A program made the translations under genes and the position numbers. Source: Ostrinia nubilalis (taxonomy: Eukaryota; Arthropoda; Insecta; Lepidoptera; Crambidae). Taken from it: 64,000 bases of DNA. Of the stretch, positions 46,337 to 58,300 are shown piece by piece. The stretch is from assembly GCF_963855985.1 (NCBI RefSeq), contig NC_087117.1, positions 3,049,001 to 3,113,000 on the forward strand, written 5' to 3'. Below the pieces are notes generated by a model. That model did no database searches, had not been told where the DNA came from, and saw nothing but the letters and a program-made list of their open reading frames with translations. Within the stretch, counting starts at the first letter, position 1; every line of letters begins with the position of its first letter.

Positions 46337-49300
46337 GTAAGTTTTTTTTTATATGACAATAGTGACTGAGTTTCTTGCGCTGCTTCTTCTCAGCACTGGC
46401 CCATTAATTGTCCTGAAGCAGTGGTAGGGTTAATACTGGGACGCGTAAAAGTGGGTTTTAAAAACCTATTTGCATAAATAAATGAGTTTTTTATAACTTT
46501 TACTGCCTACGGCGGAAATCGAACCCACGACCTTTCACTTGCCGGGCGACTGCTCGTCCATCTGAGCTACTTATACACCGAATGAAGCCGTTGAAATTTT
46601 CAAGTGCCAATTTATTATCTTACTAGCTGACCCGGCGAATTTCGTACCGCTTTCAGAAACGATGTAGGATAATGGTATAATATTTTTTCAAGTCAGTCCA
46701 GCAATTTCGGAACCTATTCAATACAAATAAACAATATTAGTGTAATGTAGATGAATAAAGGTGCCTATACCTAATATCTAACGAGAAGTTTCAAAAAAAT
46801 TTGGCTGATTTTTTTTTCTCTGTATAATGTGCTAAGTATAGTTTCATGTTATAATTCCCTAATATTGTAAGTAAGTAGGTACTGTTAGGTATTGTTAACG
46901 TTGTCTAACGATTGATTGATTTCAAATCAACTAAAGTCCTTATTTGTTTATTAATTAAAAACTAATTTCATTTCCAGCGATCAATTAAAGTGAACTCTAG
47001 AGAAATTTTATTTTCTTGCGGTTAAAGATCTAAGAAACCACTTAATAATCAAAGAAACCTCTAATAGCATAATACATCAATCAGTAACTGTATACAAATA
47101 ATTAAATAACTGGTTTTAAATATTCCAAATCCATCAACACGGTTAAATATAATAAATATTAAAAATCTATTAGTTAAAATTACCATTTCGTGGTTGGTGT
47201 TAGTCGTCGAGCAAATAACAAATCTTCAGTTTTTAGATCGTAACTCATAGTTATTTACTAAGATGGCGGTCAAACATTGACCTCCAGGATTATGCGTGAA
47301 AGAACTTGGCAGGGTTGCCAAAAATTAACAATAGTCTAAAACAGTGATTTTCTTTAGTTAGGGGATCGCGAGAGGTCGTAAAAACTACCTCGTATTCGGT
47401 CCCTAAAACATCTCTGTAACATATAAAATTCATGAAAAAAAGCAAATGGTCGGGAGCTTGCAAAATATTTTTTCATAGGGAGGTCGTGTCATGAAAAAGG
47501 TTCAAAAACACTGGTCCAAAAATGAACAAAAAAATCAGATTCCAAAAAAGTGCACTAAATATAGAAAAATAGGGTCAATTGACCAACAATCGAATACCAA
47601 AATTTCAATATTTCATACACCCTTCATTTTGGAAGTCGTTTTTTACTGACTTTTTAAGCAATTTTATTGGGTGGTGGTTTTTAATTATAAAGAATAAAAT
47701 AAAATTTTTAGTGCTCTTTTTTGGAGTCTGCTGTCTGCTCCAACGAAAGGCTAGCAGTTAATTGTGTTGTGAATAAATTCTGCAAATTCGTTTACCTGGA
47801 TGACATAATATTTCAAGTTATTTTAATTTAAAAACGAAACTTCATTTGGATTTTTCTACCAATAAAAATATTTTGGCAAATTTGGCAATGTGACACAGCC
47901 CTGACCGACCCTCGCCTCGCAAAACAGGCCATTCGAGTTACTTCACATTTTATTTGCATTTTTATGTCAATATTAATAAAACCACAACTTCTTGGGAATA
48001 TGTAATAAACCGTATGATATGTAAATTATTTAAAAATTTTAATAGGTACAAGTTTTGAAGAAAGTGACGTCATAAGAAAGGATTATTAGAGACTAGAGTA
48101 CATTCTCAAAGTCAAATTCTTTACTCGTGTTGTTCTTTTCACTTGTAAATAAAATTTGTGTCTATTTGAAATGTCTAAACTATTTTTTGCGGAACTGTAA
48201 ACTTTAAATTTTAATATTAAAACACGTCTAAACGGGATCCTGCAAATAACGGGATATCTCCCTAGGAAAGAACTCTTAAGATCTTGTCGATGTTATTTAA
48301 CTTTTTATGAGCGAGTGGAAAATTAATTAGGGCGCAGGAGAAAAACTTAAAAATTATTTTTTTCCACAGCCGACACATCATGCACCACAGACAAAGGGGA
48401 AGTGGGGGAGTGCGTCAAGTACTACCTTTGTGACGTCAACAACAACACCATCAACACTGATGGCTTTGGCATCATTGATATACGGTCAGTATCCTAATTT
48501 ATTAAAGGCCTGCGTAGGCGATGGACTTTTTTCCACAGACTACACTACTATTTGTAGGGGGTACCCACTTTTAGATAGTCACTCGACGGCACAAGCTTTA
48601 TACAACGAGGCACCTCCCTATGAAAGCCGTGTGGTGACGGCAGAGTAGAATACATTTGTCACCAACCCCTACTCTTCCCACGGGTGTGTCGTAAGAGGCG
48701 ACTTAGGGACTAGACATCAAACAGAGAACGGGCAGCAGCGCTCTCTGAAAAAAATCAATCTTTTAAACTGCGATCTCCAACCCGCCTGCCAAGCGTGGAG
48801 ATTATGGCAAAACCCTCCACTATAGTGGAGGAGGCTCATAGTCCAGCAGTGGACTGTAAAGAGCTGTTGATGATGAAATTAGAGCCGTGCTTCTGCGGTG
48901 AAAACACTGGGACTTAAGATGATGATTAGTATGAAAGCCTTTTCCAGGGTACTTTAAACACGACCCAACATAGCTCCTCAATCCAGGTAGGCCCCGTGGG
49001 GAGTTGACGCCAAATCCTCCATTTGCCTCTGGTAAATTAGTCGTGCTCTTCCAAAGGAGACTAAATATGACCTGATCTTGATGATAATGGTACACTTTTC
49101 AACGTATTGTTTTTATTTGCAGTGTCCGCGACGGCCCCTGCGAGTCTTACCTGGACACCTGCTGCCTGCTGCCCGACAAGCGTCCTCCAGAAGACCCCAT
49201 CACTCCCAAACCCCCACCGAAAGAGGAACAGGTACGTTCGTTCGTTTCAGCCAAATGACGTCCACTGCTGGACAAAGGCTTCCCCCAAGGTTTTCCACAA

Positions 49301-52300
49301 TGAACGGTCCTGCGCTGCCCGCATCCAGGCTCTTTCCGCGACCTTTAGCAGATCGTCGGTCGGAGGAACAGACATTATTTCCCGACCGCCTTACAAAGGA
49401 GGGTCTTGACTTAATGTCCTATGTCCCTTAGATGGGGCATGTGATGGGGCGTTCACAACAGTCCTCCATCGCGTTCAGTCTTGAGCTTCGCGTTTGATCT
49501 CGCTCCAAGTCTTGCCGATATTCTTCGCCTCGTCTACTACTCACTACCACACTTACTGCTACGGTAGTGAGGTAAGAGGGGTAGAGAGTTTATTTATTAC
49601 AAGCTCTTGCCCGCGGCTTCGTCCGCTTGAAATTCGGTCTGGTATAGCCTGTTACTCTGGGATAATGTAGTGTTCTAATAAAAAAAGAGTTTTTGAAATC
49701 GGTCCAGTAGTTTTGAAGTTTGTTTTTCTAATCTTTCCTCTTTATAATATTAGTCTGCGACTTGTTATTATTATAAAATTAATTAAGTTAAACACATAAA
49801 ACAAAAAATAGTGCCTATTGTTATTTGTTTACTTCATTATTAAAATAAAAAAGGTCGAGTTAAAACCATTTAGTTATGGTACGTAAGCTGACGTTCATAT
49901 TTTATTTTCTGTATGTATCTACATTGTTTTAATTGGTACGTCCGAAAATACATAAAACTAATTAGTCCTCTTGGGTATTGTTTAAAAAATTAAAAGAGTA
50001 CTCAGAACGCTGCATAACATTAAAATAAATAATCAGTAAGGATAACTTGATCGCATTTTTTTCAAAAGTAGTTACATAATATATTAATTACAGTGGGTCT
50101 AGACAAAGTGCAAATTATAATCGCAAACCAGTCGAAAAGTGGTCGAAAAGCCCCTTTTTTGTATGGAGTTTTGACGGATTCGATTTTCGATTCGATCAAA
50201 AAGTGCGTTTTGTCTAGGGGGGCTGTGGGTCTAGACAAAGTGCAAATTATAATCGCAAACCAGTCGAAAAGTGGCCGAAAAGCCCCTTTTTTGTATGGAG
50301 TTTCGACGGATTCGATTTTCGATTCGATCAAAAAGTGCGTTTTGTCTAGGGGGGCTGCGATCGAAAAAGGGGCTTTTCGACCACTTTTCGACTGGTTTGC
50401 GATTATAATTTGCACTTTGTCTAGACCCACTGAAGGATATTTTGCTGACGTTTGACGTTACTAAAACCTCCCGTGCCGCTCCCATACCTTTGTCCACCAC
50501 TTTGTGCTGAATAAAGACTTTCTTATTCTTATTCCATTCAGACATTGGTTGAGTTAAGCGCTAGACCTTAGACCTTGCAATACTCATAACGTGTTATTGA
50601 TTTAAGACACAAGTGTCATAAGAAATACGTTTTCCTCATAGAGTGATCGATTAGTTTAAGTCTAGTAACTGTAGTATTATTTCCTAGAACTTACAACAAA
50701 AGTAGAATGTTTAAAGATTTTTAACGTTATATCTTTAGAATGAAGGCTCAAAATCAATCGTGGAAATTTGTTAAGATGGCGTCTGTACGAAGAAACCTAT
50801 TTAAAAGTCATGGACAAACTTACAATCGTGATTAGATTTTGAATGTTATGATATTTTAATGTTAAAAGCGGATTTGCTAAACGCGATACCTAATTTTTAT
50901 AAGTAGGTAGGTAGATACATACTTTACTTACCCCTCAGGGGTTTGAACCCGGGACATAAGCAGAACTTGTAGATACTAATATACATATACATGTAAACAG
51001 TTGTGAGAAAGATTTGTTTACGTATAGTATTAACAAAAACTACTTACTGGACCGATTTTGATAAGACAAAACGTGGTCATCACCTGTTACCATCCAAAAT
51101 AAAACACTGGTTAAAAACGAGGGCAGTGGACACGAACAGGCGAAGTGACCCTATTCAAAATAATAATTATATTTACATACATACTATTTACATTTTTTTT
51201 TTATTAAAAAAACACTCCTGTGATTTAATATTACCGACGTCAATCGATGTATGAAATTCTAGGAAGGAAGCAATGACATACCTACATACGATACGACGAA
51301 CTAAGAAAACGTAGAGATAATAATTAATTATGACCTTTTAAACATAAATTGGTATTATGTATGTTCTTATCAACATGAATATTTATTTATACAACAAGTA
51401 AGAAGGTCACCGATGCAGTTGAGGTAGCACCACAACATAAAAGTGATTAGTAGGTAAAATAATCATCATCAGAGGGCCTAGACAGTGTGAGTTTTACATT
51501 TATGTACGCACTCATTACTGAGCAGCACTCATTAGTGAGCACGTCAAAAAATGACTTTAAATCACAGATATGGATTAGAGTAGATACAGCAAGTTGCTAG
51601 TCAAAGCGTGCCATTCCGATATGTCCAAATGGACATACATGGTCGAGTGATGTTCATGTAATCCGATTACAACAATCGGGTACGATGATTTTACGAGGAC
51701 AGTAGTACGAACACGGTAGAGAGAAGAAATTATTTACGGATTGAGAATTGTAATTAACAGCAACGAGTAACAAATATGTAATTAATTAGAATAAAGTAGC
51801 AGTAGAAGAATTATAAAGCAAGTTAGATCAGTGATCGCGGAAGACAGAGTGCACTGTATAACGTCGAAATATACAAATCAAGAAGTTAGGTCAGTGATCG
51901 CAGTATACACTATTACTACTTACTAGTCTATGTATACGACGCCCGAGATTTTGTCGTTTAGAAATATCTTCAAAACTAAGTACCAGAGCCCCGATTACGG
52001 TAATTTTTTACGTTTCCAATCCAGACGCGTTTCTGATTCTGCGATACGATTGGTCAAAACAGCTGACGTACGCTGTTGAACGACCAATCGTATCGCAGAA
52101 TCGAGAAGCGTGTCTGGATTGTAGACGTTAAAAGTTACCGTAATCGGGGCTCTGACTTAGCTTTATGAAAGAAAACGTATTGGCAAAACTACGCATTTTT
52201 ACATTTATTAAAAATAAAAAGCTTGAGTAAAATAGTCTTTGTTTTATGAAACTAGATCATTTACTTACTAGGATATTTAAAAGTATGGAATTAAGTATGA

Positions 52301-55300
52301 ATTACTAGTAGTACTATTTAACATAATGGAATAACGATCATTACTTTCATAAACATTAGGCACAACAAAAATATTATTTGCAAATTAATAATGTTGAATT
52401 GTAGAATAACGTCTACCGCTACAAAATTATTTTAATCCACAGTCAGACTAGCTATAAATTTAACAAAATATCAGTTTTATCGGAATTAATTAATTTTTGA
52501 ATCGAGTCACACGATATCATTCGATGACTTTGCGAATGCAGTACGATGATACGATTACTTTTACGTTGCGGCAATCACTAAAATTCGCTAAAATGACACT
52601 AATGACGTTTAAAAAGTGGCACGCTCGGCTTCATACAATTTTTGACACATGCTGCATCTATCCATATCTGTGCTTTAAATGTATGATGGATTGTATAGCG
52701 CCCCTAGCGGGAAACGTTCAAAAACTAAAATTTTCATACATTGACATTTTTTTAAACTCACACTCAGCCCATAGGTCATTTTTAGTCTCCACTACAGGAG
52801 CACGACCCTCTCTAATTTATCAAGCAAATTGAGGATTTGGCGTATACTCCCCACGCTGGCTAGACGGGTTGGGGAGGCCTGATGTTCGCATATTTGTCCC
52901 TTAGTCGCCTTTTACTACATCCACGGAAAGAGATTATTCTAGACTCCCAGAATCACACGCCATTTTTGAGTTTCAATCATCATCATCATCATTGAACGTC
53001 CACTGCTGAACATAGGCCTCCCCCAATGATTTCCACATCGCCCGGTTGGCAGTTAGCGGCCTGTGTCCAGCGCCTTCCTGCTACCTTTATGAGGTCGGTT
53101 GGGGCCACCTTATTTTGTTCAGTGAATAAAATAAAAATAAAATACTTCGAACAGATTATATTAACCCACCCTCAAGGTGGACCGACGACCTCATAATATA
53201 GGTAGCAGAAAGGCGCTGGATTCTGGCCGCCACCAACCAGCCATTGTAGAAATTATTGGGGGAGGCCCTTAGATCAAACCTATGGCTGAAATGATGATGA
53301 TGATGATTAAATTAATAAGCAGATCATCAAAATCAGTATTTCATGAAGACAGGTCAGGGGCCTACTACGCTTACTTCTATTGTCATATTTTTTGCGCACA
53401 TCCGTATAACATATTGTTAACTTTTTGTATGAAGTTAATTAACTTGAAAATAGACCTTGGAAAACACGCTTGTTACCGCCATTCTATTTAAATCAGATAG
53501 TTCCTAGCAAGTTTAGAACTTCAGAGCATGCAGTAGGTATTCATACTAGCTTATGCCCGCGACTTAGCCTACGCGTGTTAGTCACAGAAATACCAACCTG
53601 CTTTGACATCTATCGTTGTAATTTGGCCACTTAACACTTAACCAGGCTCAAAAAAAAATCTTTGGTTTTTAACTGTATCTTCACAGCATAAAGTTCAAAT
53701 TGAAGTTGGCTACATTTTAAACGGGTTACCTACGTGAGTGCGACAAACGTTACATCGAAAAACTTTACTGCGAACGATTTTATAGTCGTATTTTATAATT
53801 TATTTATATTTATGTTTCTATTCTTATGTTATTTAATCAAAGATGTAACTGTTAAATATATGTAATAAGTAAATAAAATGTAATGTATTTATAATCTTAT
53901 TTCATCTATAATTTTGTACCGCCCACTTCATTCTATGTATGTATGTAAGCAATGATATTATAGAACTATAGATATGTTACGTTCATAGAAATTACGATTT
54001 TATAGCCTGACCAGGAACATAAAAACCCTGGCATAGAGGCGCGTCAATTGCATTTGATAGTGCAACACTGAGTACAGTCGTACCTGTGTTAAATTAATAG
54101 GCTAACTTTATGTATCAGGATTCAGGATTAAGGGCTAATTTGATATTTTCATAAATTAACGAAAAAATATTATTATAGGTAACCTGGTTTAAATAAATTA
54201 AATGAAACCATCAATCGAGCTGGTAGGATTTATTTTATTATTCATCAATAATCAAATTCAGAACTTGAATATTCAACTGCAATGTCTGCTCATGAACGCT
54301 TCAAACTCGGTACTTCTTTCCCAATTCCATAAAATTCAACACGAAAGTGACAAAAAAATTTAAAATAGGTAGTTGAAACAAACCACAGCTAATTTTCGTA
54401 GTGGACTGTACTATACGATAAACAGTCAGTCAATTTGACAACCTTTGTCGGAAACATTATTCAATGAAAATATTGTCCGAACCCTTAGTATTTCTCTTCG
54501 ACAAATACTTTAACACATTGTGAACCACTTTTCTTTCACGACTTTAAAAAGATTTTAGCAATTTAATTCACAAAATCAATTGCGCACATTTAAAATAAAG
54601 TTTGTTTACACTTTGACAGCAATAGACTGACATGCAAGGTGACATGTCAATGAAGTTTTCAGTTACTGTTGCCATTAAAAGAAATTAGTACCATTAGTTT
54701 TCCGCAACATGGCGAGGGTTTTTATGTTCCTGGTCGGGCTATAATCCGTGCCGAGCTATTCCAAATTGCACACATTGACAAATGTAACTGATAAGTGAAA
54801 CAAAAGATACGAAATAGCACGCAAATGAAAGAGATAGCTATAGTTTTAACGATTCTGCACTAACTAATCTATGTCCGCAGCGCACGCATCCTTATCGCTC
54901 TAACGTCAAAACAAGATCGCTTTCTCTTTCTTAACTTGAACATGGCGCATGGCGTCTTGATTGTTTGCATAAATAATTAAAAATATAAATACTAAATAAT
55001 TTTGCATAATCACATGTGGTAAGAGATCCCTTGTATTTTGTTTACTTTAGAGTCATAATTGGTACACTTTCGAAACACACACGATGGCATTTTTTATTTA
55101 TTTTGGTAAGAACACAGGAACTTACGGTGTGGTACGCACGCGATTGCGTACGACGCAGGCCACACGAAGACTAAATACAAGACGTTCCAATTGGGACGTA
55201 TTTGAGTAATCACAGCGCGAGCGCTTATAACATATCTGCTTTTGTTTTTATATAATATCATTGTATGTAAGTAATTTCATTTTTTTATCTATCTGCTAAG

Positions 55301-58300
55301 TCAAATAAAGAAGGCTTCGCAGTAAAATCGTTCGCAGTAAAGTTTTTCGATGTAACGTAACATCGCAATAACAAGGCATCGATATAACAAGGCGTCGCAG
55401 TATAGTAACTTCGCAGAAAGGTTTTCGAAGAAACAAAATTCGATGTAACGTTTGTCGCACTCACGTAGGTAACCGATTTTAAACCAAGGCCTTTTAAGGG
55501 TTACCTGAATATCGTTCTATTTTAGCATTAAATAATTTAGTTATTCTCCAATAAAGCATTGTTTATAATAATCCTAGGTTACAATACTAAAGTTTCGTAA
55601 TAACTGAAAATGAAACAAATCCGGCAATCAAGACATTTCACTTTCCCGCCAAGAAGTTATCGATCGATCTTTTTTTATCTATTGCACTGTTTGTGAATTT
55701 GTTACTATGGAAAGTGAGCAAAAACGTTTTACGGTACAACCTGTGGATCTAGACAAAGTGCAAATTATAATCGCAAACCAGTCGAAAAGTGGTCGAAAAG
55801 CCCCTTTTTTGTATGGAGTTTTGACGGATTCGATTTTCGATTCGATCAAAAAGTGCGTTTTGTCTAGGGGGGCTGGTCGAGTTAACTACGCACCTGGCGG
55901 CCGTGACGTCACATCGTCGCTTTGGTACGGGGATATCCAGCGAGGTGCGCAGTTAACTCGATCGGGTTGTATGTTGAAGTCGCCTAAACAGGGTGTTAGG
56001 TAAATGGGTATATGAGCCGACACTAGCCCATGTTAACATGGGCATATGTGGTATGGTGATATGGTGAAGTCAGAAAATTGATATCTTCATTTTAATTATT
56101 TTAATTTTCATACAAATCGAATTTTATAAAATTTATTTGGTATGAAAATAAAAAAAAATTAAATGATGATATCAAATTTCTGACTTCACCATACCATTTA
56201 TATGCTTATGTTAACATGGGCTAGTGTCGGCTCATATACCCATTTACCTAACACCCTGTATATTAATATTAAATTTGTTTTTATTAAATATTTCTTTCAC
56301 AGAAAGAAGGCTGCGGCTGGCGCAATACCAAAGGCGTGGGCTTCATGACCACCGGGGACACCGACGGCGAGGCCAAGTTCGGCGAGTTCCCATGGATGGT
56401 GGCCATCTTGAAGTAAGTCAACACAATACGAGTGGTAGGTATAGTGCTTAGGGCTATCGTTTTAGCGATGTATTCCACTTTGAGCACCCGTTCATATAGC
56501 ACCTGCGCCAATAGAATCTTGCCTATTCCACTCAGAGCAGAGCTTTGTGCCGGTGGTTATGGTCACTGTCACTTGTTAGTGGCGAAAACAGTGGCGCCAG
56601 CTGGTGAGCGCTGAAGCGGTAGGAGGACTACAGCATTACCCTCACCAGGATGGCGCCACTGTAGAGTAAGGTCATGTCAGTCGCCAGTGGTGCCACAGTC
56701 CACTATTGCATGCTGTGACATAATAATTAAGGCAGCACTTAAATTAAGTTCAAAAACGTTGTAAAGATTGTTTTAGTGTAGGTATGTCTTATTGGTTGTC
56801 CTATTGAATAAATAAATAGAGGATGAAAAGCGTGAATAATTACGTATAAATGCCAGTCCCCACTGGCTCATATCTAAAAGTTACCCCTCTTCCTCGTGTG
56901 AAGTGATTCTAAAGAGAACTAAGATCTAAGAACTAAATAAACAATTTCGTTTCCCCAGAATCGAGCCAGTCAACAACAATGAGCCGGGCGGCCAACAGCT
57001 CAACGTTTATGTCGGAGGAGGCTCCCTCATCCACATGAGGGTAGTTCTCACCACAGCCCACTACGTGGCCAAAGCTAACAAGCTCAGGGTCCGAGCGGGA
57101 GAGTGGGACACACAGACCACGAAGGAAATATACCCGTATCAGGACAGAGATGTGGATTCCATCGAGATCCACAAGGACTTTAATGCAGGTATGCTTTTTA
57201 GTAAAATTCCACCCGGAAACTAAAATCTCACTCGATTATTTCTAAACTATAGATTGATTATACAAGATATTATTATCGAAAAACTGATTATTGATCCTGA
57301 AAGTGCTTCATGAGCTCTTTCAAACGGTATCAATGGATACAGCGGGATACAGATACAAATCTTAGCTTGTGTGGTTCGCCTCAACTCTCGCTGCGCGGCC
57401 TGTAATTTTTTTTAACAACGATTAGGTGGTCTTTGGACTCGGTCTATGGGCGTGGTCAGTAGACGCGGTCTTCGGGCGTGGTCTGCAGACCTGGTCCACC
57501 GACGCGGTCTTCAGGCGTGGTCTTTAGACCTGGTCTACCGACGCGGTCTTCGGGCGTGGTCCACAGACCTGGTTCACCGACGTGGTCTTCGGGCGTGGTC
57601 TACAGACCTGGTCTACCGACGCCGTCTTCGGGCGTGGTCTTTAGACCTGGTCCACCGACGCGGTCTTCGGGCGTGGTCTACAGACCAGGTTCACCGACGC
57701 GGTCTTCGGGCGTGGTCTGCAGACCTGGTCGGTGGACGAGGTCTCCAGGCATGGTCCGTGGGCAAGGTCTCTGGACCGGAATGGAATTAAAATTAACGCG
57801 CCAACACGAAACTCAAATCAAACAAAGCTATTCCCACCATAAAGTTATTAATCCGAAGAAACCTTCATAATCTTCGTGGAAGTACTAGTATTACGTATAA
57901 TGAACCTACTTTAAACAGTTTATTGCTGGGGGCCAAAACCAACGGGGAGTACTTATGATATGTAGAACGAATGACTGACTTCTATTCTTAACATTTCTTT
58001 TCCATCTTTCAGGCAACTTATTCTACGACATCGCTCTCCTCTTCCTAAACAAGCCCATGGACCCGGCGCCCAACATCGGCGTGGCTTGTCTCCCGCCTCC
58101 CAAACGACTGCAGACCGCTGGGACTAGGTGCTTCGCTTCGGGCTGGGGGAAAGACAAGTTCGGGAAGGCTGGGCGGTACCAGGTTATTCTGAAGAAGGTG
58201 AGTGAAAACTTTTTCTTTTGCTGTAAGCCTAGGCGCAGACCATTGACTTTTCGTCGGCCGATATTTTAGTCGGATTGAGCACAGACCGCAGATTTAAATT

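Noticed and set aside
50062..50455. Open frames of about 120 codons on both strands
   Set aside because: They arise from the tandem and inverted MITE copies; the same peptide appears at 55744.
57446..57870. Two long overlapping open frames (114 and 130 codons)
   Set aside because: They are translations of the 39-bp minisatellite, with no acceptor or donor and no homology to the gene around them.
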